Positions 8,532 through 21,048 of a stretch of 64,000 nucleotides of DNA are shown one piece after another (within the stretch, counting starts at the first letter, position 1; every line of letters begins with the position of its first letter). Source of the DNA: Streptomyces gossypii (lineage in GTDB: Bacteria > Actinomycetota > Actinomycetes > Streptomycetales > Streptomycetaceae); NCBI RefSeq assembly GCF_025165795.1, contig NZ_JAJAGO010000001.1, positions 124,001 to 188,000 of the forward strand. Reading direction: 5' to 3'. The position numbers were made by a program, and so were the translations under genes. The notes beneath the pieces are model-generated. The model saw only the letters and a list, made by a program, of their open reading frames with translations. It made no database searches and was not told the DNA's origin.

Positions 8532-9332
8532 CTAGCCGTTGCCGATCTTGAAGCCGACTCCGCGGACGGTGACGATCCAGCCGCTGTCGCCCAGTTTGCT
8601 GCGCAGCGAGCTGACATGGGTGTCCACGGTGCGGCGGGACCAGGAGTCGCCCCAGACCTGCTGCAGCAGCCGCTTGCGCGGGATGACGGTGTCGGGGTGG
8701 GTGGCCAGCAGGGACAGCAGGTCGAACTCCTTGCGGGTCAGCGCCACCTGACGGCCGTCCAGGGACACCTCGCGGGAGCGGACGTCGATCCGCAGCCGCC
8801 CGTGGAGGATCTCCTTCGCGGTGGGCGGCTGCCACTGCGCCCGGCGCATGACCGCCTCGATGCGCGCCATCAGCTCCCGGAATCCGTACGGCTTGACCAC
8901 ATAGTCGTCCGCGCCCACCTGCAGGCCCAGCACGCAGTCGAGTTCGGAACGGCGGGCGGTGACCACGATCACCGGGACGCAGCTGACCGAACGGATCGCC
9001 CGGCACACCTCCAGTCCGTCCAGGTCGGGCAGTTCGAGATCGAGCAGGACCAGGTCGACGTCCTCGTAGGCCTGCAGGGCCGCGCTGCCCCGCTCCACGC
9101 CGATGGCCTCATGGCCGTGTCTTCGCAGCCGGCACACTAACGACTGGGCGCCGTCCGGCTCGCTGTCCACCACCAGGATCCTGCGGCCGCGTGAGAGGCC
9201 GGCCACCCGCATCCCTGTCTCCGACACGCCCTCATCGATCGGATACGGCCCGGCAGGACCGTGCTGGATGGATATATGAGGCTCCAGCAGTGCCTCCGGC
9301 GAACTCTGAGTCATGCCTCCCCCGCGAGTCAT
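8532..9332 (-). CDS. OmpR-family response regulator, atypical receiver, likely cluster activator
   Basis: A 266-aa protein: an N-terminal extension (1-50), a receiver domain (51-165) and an OmpR winged helix (about 170-265, with VALTRKEFDLLSLLATHP and RTVDTHVSSLRSKL). The phosphoacceptor Asp98 (LVLLDLELPD), Thr125 and Lys147 are present. The acidic pair at the start of the receiver reads Asp56-Ser57 instead of Asp-Asp/Glu-Asp, which should weaken Mg binding. No sensor kinase gene is next to it. This resembles the JadR1/AlpT group of angucycline pathway regulators, which can act without normal phosphorylation. Two start codons (9332 and 9314) each follow an identical GGGGGAGGC, so both are plausible. 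It is convergent with the hydrazine cassette and opposite the PKS operon end. Confidence 0.85.
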   Translation of the reverse strand: MTRGGGMTQSSPEALLEPHISIQHGPAGPYPIDEGVSETGMRVAGLSRGRRILVVDSEPDGAQSLVCRLRRHGHEAIGVERGSAALQAYEDVDLVLLDLELPDLDGLEVCRAIRSVSCVPVIVVTARRSELDCVLGLQVGADDYVVKPYGFRELMARIEAVMRRAQWQPPTAKEILHGRLRIDVRSREVSLDGRQVALTRKEFDLLSLLATHPDTVIPRKRLLQQVWGDSWSRRTVDTHVSSLRSKLGDSGWIVTVRGVGFKIGNG

Positions 9333-9939
9333 GCCTCCCCCCCATCAGGTGGAGTCCTTATAGAGATCCGGTCCCGGATCCACCGACGAACTTACAGACC
9401 GCTGGTACCGAATTCAAAGAGGTAGAGCAGATAAAGAGGAGTTGCTCCGGCTATTGACGCGGAACGCCCGGGTTGCCCGCTCGCTTTACCAGGCACGATC
9501 GGGCCGCCTCCCCTTCCGGCACGCGGCGGCAGTGACACGGGACACTCTCCTGGAGGGCGCACACAAGGCGATCATGCCGCAGGCCGCGACAACAAACGGG
9601 AAGTCGCCTTCCGGACATGCTCGCGGCACCCGGAGGTCTTTATTCCGACAGAACGCGGCGGGGATTTCCAAGAATGTTTATTGACGCGAGTTCAGATATG
9701 CCTGATCCGGGCACCGGGCATGCCCGCGGCGGGCCCGTCAATGGATCAGCAGGGATCATCGCGGGGATCGGTGCGGGGAGCGCCGCCGCCGCGCGGTTCC
9801 CGGCCGGCGCGCCGGCCCGGCAGGAGGAGGGCCGTCGCCCGTGCCGGGTGAATGCCTCTTCGTCCTGACGGGCCGTGAGGGCGATTCCGGTCCCGTCTGC
9901 CGGGAATTGACGTGGTGTCACTTTCGGGTCCTCGGCCGG
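9333..9939. other. Intergenic region between regulator and carboxylase genes
   Basis: About 600 bases without a convincing gene. Short frames here (for example 9442-9684) have no recognisable protein character. The part near 9350-9450 is unusually A/T-rich for this genome and holds the regulator promoter. The rest up to the terminator at 9940 shows nothing I can name. Confidence 0.55.
9365..9380. promoter_or_regulatory. 16-bp palindrome beside regulator -10 (possible operator)
   Basis: GATCCGG-TC-CCGGATC is a perfect palindrome about 33-48 bases upstream of the regulator start. On the - strand it is followed at once by CTATAAGG, which would serve as a -10. This geometry fits an operator controlling the regulator. 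No binding protein can be named from sequence. Confidence 0.45.
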
Positions 9940-9963
9940 CCACCGCGCCCGGGGGCGCGGTGG
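9940..9963 (-). terminator. Terminator of the polyketide operon
   Basis: An 11-bp stem CCACCGCGCCC / GGGCGCGGTGG with a two-base loop (GG), 11 bases beyond the stop of the epsilon-subunit gene. It is correctly placed to end the long - strand operon that starts at 22.6 kb. Confidence 0.75.
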
Positions 9964-9973
9964 CGGTGGTGCT

Positions 9974-10237
9974 TCAGCGGCGGGCGCGCCAGGTGCGCGG
10001 GCCCTGGAAGGCGCCCTCGCCGGGGCGGCTCCAGCGTGCGGCGGCCTCGGCGGGCGGCAGGCCGACGGCGGGGGGCACCGCGGCGGTGTGGGCGTACAGG
10101 AGCGCGACCAGGGCCGCCAGTTCCTCGGGGCGGGGGTTGCCGCGCTCCACGCGCAGCAGCCGCGCCAGGCGGCATACGGGCGAGTCGGGGGCGGCGGGGG
10201 CGCTCGGGTCGCCGGGGGCGGGCAGGGCCTGGGTCAT
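9974..10237 (-). CDS. Acyl-CoA carboxylase epsilon subunit
   Basis: An 87-aa protein with the hallmark of actinobacterial carboxylase epsilon subunits: VERGNPRPEELAALVALL in the middle and a C-terminal W-S-R...GPRTWRAR tail. It follows the beta-subunit gene by 16 bases with AAGGAG upstream of the ATG. Epsilon subunits stabilise and activate the beta core in complexes such as AccA2-PccB-PccE. Here it would help supply malonyl-CoA to the minimal PKS. No alpha (biotin) subunit is encoded in the window, so one must be shared from elsewhere in the genome. Confidence 0.85.
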   Translation of the reverse strand: MTQALPAPGDPSAPAAPDSPVCRLARLLRVERGNPRPEELAALVALLYAHTAAVPPAVGLPPAEAAARWSRPGEGAFQGPRTWRARR

Positions 10238-10253
10238 GGCGGTGTGTCTCCTT

Positions 10254-11825
<1,572 letters not shown>

Positions 11826-11912
11826 GGTCTCTCGTCCCCCTGTGGGTGGTGTGCGGTGCGCTTCGGTGCGGTCTCGGGGTGTGGCGTGGTGCGCCCCGTG
11901 CGGGGCGGGGTG

Positions 11913-13166
11913 TCACGGGGGCGGGGCCTTGCCGGTGGGGCGGCGGGCGGTGGCGGCCAGTGCCGCGCCTGCGGCGGCGGCGGTGGCCAGGCCGCCCAGC
12001 ACGAGTCCCCAGCGGGCGCCCCAGGTGGCCGCGGCCCAGCCGGTGGCCAGGGCTCCCAGGGGGGTGGAGCCCTGGAGGATGAGGGTGTAGAGGGCCATGA
12101 CGCGGCCGCGGTAGCGCGGGTCGCTGCCCAGCTGGATGCGGTGGTTGGCGGCCTGGGTGAAGTGGAGGGCGGCGAAGCCGGTCGCGAAGAGCAGCGGGAG
12201 GCAGGTGGCCAGGGTGGGGGCGGCTCCCGCGGCGGTCTCCAGGAGGCCCAGGGCCAGGGCGGAGGCGGTCACCAGGCGGGCGGCGGGCCGGCGGGTGCGG
12301 GCGGTGCCGGCGAGGGCGGCCAGCAGGGATCCGGCGGCGAAGGCGGTGGTGGCCAGTCCGAAGGCGGCGGCGTCCGCGTTCAGGACGGTTTTGGCCAGCA
12401 GGGGCAGGGTGAGCTGGAAGTTGAGGCCGAAGAGGCTGACGGCCGCCAGCAGGAGCAGGGCGGCTTTGAGGTCGGGGCGTGAGGCGGTGTAGCGCAGGGC
12501 GTCTGTGACGCGGGGGCGGGTGTGGGGGCGCTCGGCCCGGTGGAGTTCGGCGGGGCGCATGCGGCGCAGGGCGGCCACGGTGGCCAGGTAGCTGGCGGCG
12601 TTGGCGAGCATGACGGCGCCGGTGCCGGCCGCGGCGATCAGCGCTCCGGCGGCGGCGGGGCCCAGTACGCGGGCGGTGTTGAAGTAGGCGGCGCTCAGCG
12701 CGGAGGCGTTGGGCAGCAGGTCGGGGCCCACCAGTTCGCCCACGAACGCCATGCGGGTGGGTACCTCCAGGGCGTTCACGGTGCCCAGGGCGGCGGCGGC
12801 GATCCACACGTGCCACAGGGCGGCCGTGCCGGTGAGGGTCAGCAGGGCCAGGGCGGCGGCCAGCAGGCCGGAGGCGGTGTTGGCGGCGGTCAGCAGGGCG
12901 CGTTTGTCGTAGCGGTCGGCGAGCCTGCCGCCTTGGAGGGTCAGCAGCAGCAGGGGGGTGAACTGGAGGGCGGTGACGGTGGCCAGGGCGCCGGCGGAGT
13001 CGCCGGTCATCTCCAGTACGAGCCAGTCCTGGGCGACGACCATCATCCAGGTGCCGGCCACCGAGATGACCTGTCCGGTGGCGAAGAGGCGGAAGTTGCG
13101 CACGCTCAGGGAGCGGAAGGTGCGCGGGCGGGTGCGGGCGGGCGCGGGGGGCATCGGGGTGCTCAC
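11913..13166 (-). CDS. MFS exporter
   Basis: A 417-aa major-facilitator protein with about 12 hydrophobic segments. The loop-2 motif GGRLADRYDKRALL follows the second helix, and it opens with FRSLSVRNFRLFATGQ, typical of the drug-export MFS group. The GTG at 13166 overlaps the stop of the hydrolase gene (GTGA); an ATG four codons later is the alternative. Inside the biosynthetic operon it most likely exports the product and may give partial self-resistance. Confidence 0.85.
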   Translation of the reverse strand: MSTPMPPAPARTRPRTFRSLSVRNFRLFATGQVISVAGTWMMVVAQDWLVLEMTGDSAGALATVTALQFTPLLLLTLQGGRLADRYDKRALLTAANTASGLLAAALALLTLTGTAALWHVWIAAAALGTVNALEVPTRMAFVGELVGPDLLPNASALSAAYFNTARVLGPAAAGALIAAAGTGAVMLANAASYLATVAALRRMRPAELHRAERPHTRPRVTDALRYTASRPDLKAALLLLAAVSLFGLNFQLTLPLLAKTVLNADAAAFGLATTAFAAGSLLAALAGTARTRRPAARLVTASALALGLLETAAGAAPTLATCLPLLFATGFAALHFTQAANHRIQLGSDPRYRGRVMALYTLILQGSTPLGALATGWAAATWGARWGLVLGGLATAAAAGAALAATARRPTGKAPPP

Positions 13167-14050
13167 ACCCGTGGGCGGGCGCGGGCCAGGCAGTCCTCCA
13201 GGAAGGCCGCGGCGCGCAGGTGGTAGGAGCGGGCGGTCAGGCCCAGGCTGATGTTGTGGCCGGCGTCGCGCTGGAGGTCGACGGTGACGTGGGGGGCGGC
13301 GGGCAGGCGGGCGGCCAGTTCGGCTGCCTCCGTCTCCCCGTGGCGCCAGCGTTTCTCGTGCTGGGCGAAGGTGAAGCGCACCGGCACGCGGATGCGGGGG
13401 GCCAGGGCGGTGAACTGGCGGGGCCAGCGGCCCAGTTCGGCTTCCTCGCGCGGGGGCATGGGTGCGGCGGGGGTGCCCTGGGGGGTGAAGGTGCCCGGCG
13501 GGTAGAGGCCCAGCGGTCCCCAGTTGCCGCGGTGGCGGCGCGGGGGGCCCGCGCCCGGGCGGGCGGTGTAGCGCAGGCCGCAGCCGGAGATGTCCAGGCC
13601 CAGCAGGCCGGGGGTGCCGGCGGCGGCGGCGCACAGGGCGAGTTTCCCGCCGAAGGAGTGGGCCAGGAGCAGCAGGCCGCCGCCGCACTCGTGGCGGGCG
13701 GTGAAGTCGGCCAGGGCCGCTTGCAGGGTGCGGGTCTGCTCGGCGAGGGTCTGGCCCAGGGGGAGGCGGGAGGCGTAGGGGCCGTAGCCGGGGCGGTCGA
13801 TGGCCAGCACCGTGTAGCCCAGCTGGGCGCCCAGGGCCAGCAGGGAGGAGGGCGGGTGGGCGGGGGCGTCGAAGTAGCCGGCGTGCATGCCGCCGCCGTG
13901 GAGGGCGACGATGACCGCCCGGGGCGCGGCGCCGCCGGGGGGGTGGCTCAGCAGCGCGGACAGGGGCAGCCCGGCTGCCTGCAGGGTCAGGCGCGCCGCC
14001 GGGTGCCGGCGGGCGGCGGCCCGTGGTGGGTTGGGCAGCGTGCTTTCCAT
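13163..14050 (-). CDS. Alpha/beta hydrolase, possible Alp1U/Lom6-type epoxide hydrolase
   Basis: A 295-aa alpha/beta-hydrolase. The oxyanion loop reads ALHGGGMHAG, the nucleophile elbow LAHSFGGK, and the last catalytic His is in RDAGHNISLG. A Ser nucleophile and HGGG resemble esterases more than classical Asp-nucleophile epoxide hydrolases. Kinamycin and lomaiviticin clusters carry hydrolases (Alp1U, Lom6) reported to open an epoxide on the polyketide, and the operon position makes that a reasonable candidate role. Thioester or lactone hydrolysis is an equal alternative. The overlap with the exporter gene shows co-expression. Confidence 0.75.
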   Translation of the reverse strand: MESTLPNPPRAAARRHPAARLTLQAAGLPLSALLSHPPGGAAPRAVIVALHGGGMHAGYFDAPAHPPSSLLALGAQLGYTVLAIDRPGYGPYASRLPLGQTLAEQTRTLQAALADFTARHECGGGLLLLAHSFGGKLALCAAAAGTPGLLGLDISGCGLRYTARPGAGPPRRHRGNWGPLGLYPPGTFTPQGTPAAPMPPREEAELGRWPRQFTALAPRIRVPVRFTFAQHEKRWRHGETEAAELAARLPAAPHVTVDLQRDAGHNISLGLTARSYHLRAAAFLEDCLARARPRV

Positions 14051-14195
14051 GGTGTGGCCCCCGCGGTGGTGTCCTCCCCTGGCGGGCGCAGGTGGGGACG
14101 GGCGTGTTCGAGAACGGGTCTTCGAGGACGGGTCTTTCGGGGTGCGGGCCGGGTGCGGGCGGGGGTGGCGGGCCCGTGGCGGGGGCCCGCCGCCC

Positions 14196-15746
14196 TCAGC
14201 GGCGGCGCACCGCCCGGGTGCGGGCGGGGCGCGGGGCGCTCTTGTGTGCGGCGGGCGGGCCGAACCAGCGGTGCAGTGCCCGCTTGAGGCCCTCCTGGTC
14301 GTCTCCGGCCCAGGCCACGTAGCCGTCCGGCCGCACCAGCAGTGCGGCGGTCTCCTGAAGCGGGTCGGGGCCGTGGGCGGGTTTGGGTGCGGCGGTGGTC
14401 GTGGAGACGCGGTCGGTCCACGCGGCGGCGGTCTCGCGCAGGGCGGGGTCGTCGGCCAGGTCGAGCAGGACGCCGCGGGCCGGGTGCAGCAGCGCGGTGG
14501 TGCTTGTCTCCTTGCCGTCTCCGGCCAGGGCGCGGTCGGCCAGCCGGCGGCCCAGCAGCGGGTGGCTGCCCTCGCCGGTCTCGTAGCGGATGTCCAGGCC
14601 GCTGACGATGCCGGCCAGGTGCCGTTTGACGTCGTCGTAGGCGATCAGTTCGGTCAGCAGTTCGCGCAGCGGGTCGGCCGGTTTCCCGCCGAGGAAGACC
14701 ATGCCCTGGGCGCGGGTGTTCATCAGGAGGCGGCGGCCGGCGGCGTGCCGCTCGCTGTGGTAGCTGTCCAGGAGGCCTGGGGGGGCGTCGCCGCGCAGGT
14801 GGGCGGCGAGTTTCCAGCCCAGGTTGGCCGCGTCCTGCACGCCGACGCTCAGTCCCTGTCCGGCGGCGGGCAGGTGGATGTGGGCGGCGTCGCCGGCCAG
14901 CAGGACCCGCCCGCGGCGGTAGTGGGTGACCTGGCGGGTGGCGTCGGTGAAGGAGCTGACCCACAAGGCGGTGCCGGCGCTGATGTCCTCGCCGGTGATG
15001 TGCTGCCAGGCCTGGGCGACCTCGCCGAAGGTGATGTCCTGCTCGCCGTCGCGGGCGGGGGTGCCGTGCGGGCACACGATGATGCGGTCCACGCCCTCGC
15101 CCAGCGGGGCGGCCATCACCATGCCGCCTGGCAGCGCCTCGCCCAGGAAGCGGGGGCGCAGGTCGCAGCCGGTGACATCGGCGAGGAACATCGCGCGGGT
15201 GGCGGGCATGCCGGGGAAGTCGAAGCCGGCCCCCTGGCGCACGGTGCTGCGTCCGCCGTCGCAGCCCACCAGGTAGGAGGCGTGCAGGGTGCGTACGCCC
15301 TGGTCGGTGGCGAAGGTGGCCTGGATGCCGTCGCCTTGGGGGGCGGGGTCGGCCACCTCGAGGAACTCCCAGCCGCGCTGGATGCGGGCGCCCAGGGACA
15401 GCGCCCACTCCTGCAGGACCTGCTCGGTCTGGTACTGCGGGATGCCGCGGGCGCCGAAGTGGGCGCCCTCCAGCACCGTGTAGTCGAACTGGACGCCGCC
15501 GAAGTGGCCCATGGGGCTTGTCGGGAGGCTTGGGCCCTGCCCGAAGCGCGGCAGCAGTCCGCGCTGGTCGAAGACCTCCATGGCGCGGGCGGTGAAGCCC
15601 AGGCCGCGGGACTGGCCGGTGGGCTGGGCGAGTTTCTCCACGACCGTCACCCGGGCCCCGCCCAGGCGCAGTTCTCCCGCCAGCATCAATCCGCTCGGTC
15701 CGGCGCCGACGATGATCACGTCGGTCTCCGGCGCTGTTTCCTCCAT
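14196..15746 (-). CDS. FAD-dependent aromatic polyketide monooxygenase (AlpG position)
   Basis: A 516-aa flavoprotein hydroxylase of the PHBH group. It has the ADP-binding motif VGAGPSGLMLAGEL near the N-terminus, the GCDGGRSTVR (DG) motif, LAGDAAHIHLPAAGQG (GD) motif, and a C-terminal thioredoxin-like extension with LLVRPDGYVAWAG. It closely resembles PgaE/JadH/CabE-type angucycline oxygenases that hydroxylate C-12/C-12b using NADPH and O2. It comes directly after another oxygenase, matching the paired alpF-alpG arrangement I recall from kinamycin. Confidence 0.88.
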   Translation of the reverse strand: MEETAPETDVIIVGAGPSGLMLAGELRLGGARVTVVEKLAQPTGQSRGLGFTARAMEVFDQRGLLPRFGQGPSLPTSPMGHFGGVQFDYTVLEGAHFGARGIPQYQTEQVLQEWALSLGARIQRGWEFLEVADPAPQGDGIQATFATDQGVRTLHASYLVGCDGGRSTVRQGAGFDFPGMPATRAMFLADVTGCDLRPRFLGEALPGGMVMAAPLGEGVDRIIVCPHGTPARDGEQDITFGEVAQAWQHITGEDISAGTALWVSSFTDATRQVTHYRRGRVLLAGDAAHIHLPAAGQGLSVGVQDAANLGWKLAAHLRGDAPPGLLDSYHSERHAAGRRLLMNTRAQGMVFLGGKPADPLRELLTELIAYDDVKRHLAGIVSGLDIRYETGEGSHPLLGRRLADRALAGDGKETSTTALLHPARGVLLDLADDPALRETAAAWTDRVSTTTAAPKPAHGPDPLQETAALLVRPDGYVAWAGDDQEGLKRALHRWFGPPAAHKSAPRPARTRAVRRR

Positions 15747-15821
15747 GGCGATACGTCCCTTCCCCTCGCGTTGCCTGGCGTGCGTCCACAGCAGGTGCCC
15801 CGGGCGGGGTCACCTTTTTTT

Positions 15822-17410
<1,589 letters not shown>

Positions 17411-17411
<1 letters not shown>

Positions 17412-18403
17412 CAGGAGCTGCGCTGCCCGGCCTGCTGCCCGCTCCCGGCCGTGTCGCCAATCTGGTTCTCGGCGTGGTTCCTGGCGTGTTCCAAGGTGGC
17501 GCGGCTGTTGGTGCTCAGCGCGGTGTGGACGTAGGAGCGGGCGTCGGCGGGGGTGGCCTGGGGGCCCAGGACCGCTTCGATGTTGGCGGTGTTGAGGGTG
17601 ACGGTGTGCTGGGAGGAGGCCAGGGTGCTGGGCCCTTGCGGTCCCCTCTCCTGGGTGAAGGTCCAGATGCCGGTGTGCAGGCTCATCAGGGCGGGCAGGG
17701 TGACCTGCTTGTAGGCGATCTTGTGGTGGGGGAAGGTCACCCGCCAGGACTTGGTGGTGTGCACCGAGCCGTCCTTGGCGCGGGTGTCCATCTCCAGCAG
17801 CTGCAGGCCGGGGTCCTCCTCGCTCAGGCGGACGCTGGCCACGTGCGGCAGCCGCTGGGACCACAGGTGGGCCTCGTCGATGAAGGAGTAGGCCGCGGCG
17901 GCCGGGCCCTGGATGCGGACGCTGTCGGTGAAGGAGAAGGTGTGCTCCTGGGCGGCGCAGGCCGCCTCCAGGTTCTCCTTGAGCGCGGCCAGCTCCGAGC
18001 GGCTGTTGCGGTCGACGGCCTCGTCGATCCACGCCAGGTCTGCGGGGTTGTCGTCGATGGCCCGGTAGTCGTGCAGCAGCCGCACCCGGCAGGACTGGGC
18101 GCCGGTGGCCTCGATGATCCAGGTGCCGCCCATCGCGGCGACCGGCGGTGCGGGGATCTCCTGGCGGAAGGTGATACGGCTGGCGGCCTCATCCAGCGTG
18201 CGGCGCGAGGTCCAGTTCTTCGCCTTGCCGCCGGCGGTGGCCCAGATGCGTATCAGCTCGCGGGTGCCCTGGGACTCCGCCTGCTCGGCGAAGAGGGTCG
18301 GGGGGAAGATACGCGGCCAGTTGGCCACCTCGGCCAGCAGGCGGTAGACCGCCGGGGCCGCGGCGGCGACCGTGATGCTGTGCTCGACCTCGCGGATGGT
18401 CAT
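17411..18403 (-). CDS. Two-domain aromatase/cyclase (SRPBCC fold)
   Basis: A 330-aa protein made of two START/SRPBCC domains (about 1-150 and 160-310), the layout of didomain aromatases that act after a C-9 ketoreductase. The first opens MTIREVEHSITVAAAA and continues VYRLLAEVANWPRIFPPT, which is diagnostic of the family. GGAGG lies seven bases before the ATG. It aromatises the first ring of the reduced decaketide. It stands between the ketoreductase and the first oxygenase, the AlpE position. Confidence 0.9.
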
Positions 18404-18597
18404 CGGATACCTCCGTGGATGCATCGCCCCCCGGGGGGGGCGGAGAGAAGGGAAGAGGGCGGGGCCCGCGCGCATCCCGGCGGGCACACACCGGTGCGCC
18501 GCCGGGCAAACCGGCCAGGCGCCCCCTCCCCGGGAGCAGGGTGGGCAAGGGGGGCCCGGATGCCCGGCCGGCCGGCGGCGAGGCGGGGCGGGGGGGT

Positions 18598-19398
18598 TCA
18601 GAAGTTGCCCAGGCCCCCGCAGACGTTCAGCGCCTGGGCGGTGATGGAGGCGGCCGTCTCGGAGACGAGGTAGCCCACCAGGCCGGCGACCTCCTGGGGG
18701 GTGGAGTAGCGGCCCAGGGGGATCTTCGCCTGGAACTTGGCCAGGATCGCCTCCTCGGTGGTGTCGTAGGCCGCCGCGTAGCCCTGGCGCACCCGGGCGG
18801 CCATGGGTGTCTCCACATAGCCGGGGCACACCGCGTTGACGGTGATGCCGGTGGGAGCCAGCTCGTTGCCCAGCGCCTTGGTGAAGCCGACCACCGCGTG
18901 CTTGGAGGCGGAGTAGGGGGCGCCCAGCACCACACCCTGCTTGCCGGCGGTGGAGGCGATGTTGATGATCCGGCCGCGGTCCTTGTGCCGCATCCCGCCG
19001 GCGTTGAGGACTTCCTTGGTCATGCGGAAGACGCTGTTCAAGTTGGTGTCGACCACCTGGTTCCACAGCTCGTCGCTGATGTCGGCGGTGACCCCGCCGC
19101 CCGAGCGGCCCGCGTTGTTGACCAGGACGTCCACCGTGGCGTAGCGCTGGCGGGCGGCGGCCACGAAAGCGGAGATCGCGGCCGGCTCGCACACATCGAG
19201 CACGCAGCCGTCCACCTCCATGCCCTGGGCCCGCAGTTCCTTGACGGTGGCCTCCACCGCGGAGGCGCTGCGCGCTCCGATGAAGACGCGGTGCCCGCCG
19301 GAGGCCAGCAGCCGTGCGGTGGCCAGCCCGATGCCGCTGGTCGCGCCGGTCACCAGCGCGACCGGGCCCGAAGTAGCGGGTGCGGTGTTCTCACTCAT
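18598..19398 (-). CDS. Polyketide C-9 ketoreductase (SDR)
   Basis: A 266-aa short-chain dehydrogenase of the actIII type: TGATSGIG cofactor loop, VNNAGRSGGG, the Ser of NIASTAGKQG, the Tyr-Lys pair in GAPYSASKHAVVGF, and PGYVETPMA. It reduces the C-9 carbonyl of the nascent decaketide with NADPH. The upstream Met-containing extension is Pro-rich and not protein-like, so the ATG at 19398 behind AAGGGAAA is chosen. It lies 16 bases after the ACP gene. Confidence 0.93.
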   Translation of the reverse strand: MSENTAPATSGPVALVTGATSGIGLATARLLASGGHRVFIGARSASAVEATVKELRAQGMEVDGCVLDVCEPAAISAFVAAARQRYATVDVLVNNAGRSGGGVTADISDELWNQVVDTNLNSVFRMTKEVLNAGGMRHKDRGRIINIASTAGKQGVVLGAPYSASKHAVVGFTKALGNELAPTGITVNAVCPGYVETPMAARVRQGYAAAYDTTEEAILAKFQAKIPLGRYSTPQEVAGLVGYLVSETAASITAQALNVCGGLGNF

Positions 19399-19414
19399 GG
19401 ATTCGGGTTTCCCT

Positions 19415-19690
19415 TCACACGGTGCGGGCGGCGGCGGACAGATGGGCGTTGACGGTCTCGATGAGGGCGCGCGGGGTGGGCATGTCGCTGAGCGCTTCGT
19501 CATCCAGCGAGATGCCGTACTCCCGCTCGATGCGCCCGCCGGTCTCCAGCAGGGCCAGCGACTCGTAGCCCAGAGCCTCGAACTCGGTGTCCAGGACCTT
19601 TTCGTCCCCCCAGTCCACGCTCTCCCCTCCGCCCGCGGCCTCCAGCACGATGCGCGTGAGATCGGCGAGGGTGAAAACCTCGGCAGCCAT
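19415..19690 (-). CDS. Acyl carrier protein of type II PKS
   Basis: A 91-aa carrier protein. The phosphopantetheine attachment site is Ser44 in FEALGYESLALLE. The sequence is acidic with the four-helix ACP pattern. It lies between KS-beta and the ketoreductase, giving the standard KS-alpha/KS-beta/ACP minimal PKS order. A short A/T-rich stretch and GGGGAG precede the ATG. Confidence 0.96.
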   Translation of the reverse strand: MAAEVFTLADLTRIVLEAAGGGESVDWGDEKVLDTEFEALGYESLALLETGGRIEREYGISLDDEALSDMPTPRALIETVNAHLSAAARTV

Positions 19691-19809
19691 ACAGAACTCC
19701 CCTTGAAAAATATTCCGGCATCGACGTGTCTTTCGGCGCTCTCCCGCCAGACCCCCGCCCCTGGCGGCGTGTTCGGGCCGCCCGCGGGGGCGGTGGCGGG
19801 CGGGCGGGT

Positions 19810-21048
19810 CTAGGGGCGGGCGGCGTCCTCCTGCCCGGCGGCGCGGATTACGGCCGCCGAGTTGAACCCGCCGTGCCCGCGGGCCAAAACCAGCACGGTG
19901 CGCACCGCGGCGGGCCGCGGCTGACGGGCCACCAGGTCCAGCCGGTAGGCGGGGCGGGCGCGGGTGTGCACGGTGGGCGGGATGAGCTGGTCGCGGATGG
20001 CCAGCAGCGCCCCGGCCACATCCAGCGGCGCCGCCCCCGAATACAGCCGCCCCGTCATCGTCTTGGGCGCGGTGACCGGCACCCCGTGCGGGCCGAAGAG
20101 CGCGCCGATGGCCTCCGCCTCCACCTCGTCCAGGTCCGCGCTGGCGGCCGCGTCGGCGAAGACGGCGTCCACCTCGCCCGCGGTGACGCCCGCGTCATCG
20201 AGCGCCACCTGCGCCGCCCGCCGCAGCGCGGGCGGGCGCCCCAGGCCCGGGGCCGGGTCCATCGTCGCCCCGTAGCCGGCCAGCTCCCCGTAGACGCGCG
20301 CGCCGCGCCGGCGTGCCGCCTGCGCCGATTCCATGATCAGCAGCGCGCCGCCCTCACCGGGCACATAGCCGCACGCCCCGGCGTCGAAGGGCAGGTAGGC
20401 CCCCTGGGGCTCCTCGCTGGTGGAGAGGCGCCCGCTGGTCTGCTGCGCCACCCACCCCCACGGGCACAGCGAGGCGTCCACCGCCCCGGCCACGATCAGC
20501 GCGGTGCCGCGGCGGATGAGCCGCCGCGCCTGCGCCAGGGCGTCCAGACCGCCGGCCTGGTCGCTGACGACCACGCCCGCCGGGCCCTTCATCCCGTTGC
20601 GGATGGAGATCTGCCCGCTGTTGACCGCGTAGAACCAGGCGAAGGACTGGTAGGCGGAGACGTGGGAGGCCCCCTGGCTCCACAGTTTGCGCAGCTCCTC
20701 CTGCCCGAACTCGAAACCGCCCGAGGAGGAGGCGGTGACCACACCCATGTCGAACGCGGGAAGCGCCGCGGGGTCGATGCCCGCATCGGCCAGCGCCCAG
20801 TCGGCGGCCGCCAGCGCCATCCGCGTCATCCGGTCGGTCTGCGGAAGCAGCCGGCTGGGCAGATGGTCCCCGGCCACGAACCCGGGCACCTGCCCCGCCA
20901 GCTTCGAGGGATACCCCGAGGGGTCGAACCGTGTCAGACGGCCGATACCCGAGGTGCCGCCGCAGGTGGCCGCCCACCAGTGGTCGGCGCCCAGCCCGTT
21001 GGGCGCCGCCACGCCCATCCCGGTGAAGACCGCCGCAGCGCCGCTCAC
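19810..21048 (-). CDS. Ketosynthase beta / chain length factor
   Basis: A 412-aa KS-like protein in which the active-site Cys is replaced by Gln164 (VVSDQAGG), the hallmark of chain length factors. It heterodimerises with KS-alpha and sets the number of extensions, expected to be a decaketide for angucyclines. The GTG at 21048 overlaps the KS-alpha stop (GTGA), giving coupled one-to-one translation. Confidence 0.96.
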   Translation of the reverse strand: MSGAAAVFTGMGVAAPNGLGADHWWAATCGGTSGIGRLTRFDPSGYPSKLAGQVPGFVAGDHLPSRLLPQTDRMTRMALAAADWALADAGIDPAALPAFDMGVVTASSSGGFEFGQEELRKLWSQGASHVSAYQSFAWFYAVNSGQISIRNGMKGPAGVVVSDQAGGLDALAQARRLIRRGTALIVAGAVDASLCPWGWVAQQTSGRLSTSEEPQGAYLPFDAGACGYVPGEGGALLIMESAQAARRRGARVYGELAGYGATMDPAPGLGRPPALRRAAQVALDDAGVTAGEVDAVFADAAASADLDEVEAEAIGALFGPHGVPVTAPKTMTGRLYSGAAPLDVAGALLAIRDQLIPPTVHTRARPAYRLDLVARQPRPAAVRTVLVLARGHGGFNSAAVIRAAGQEDAARP

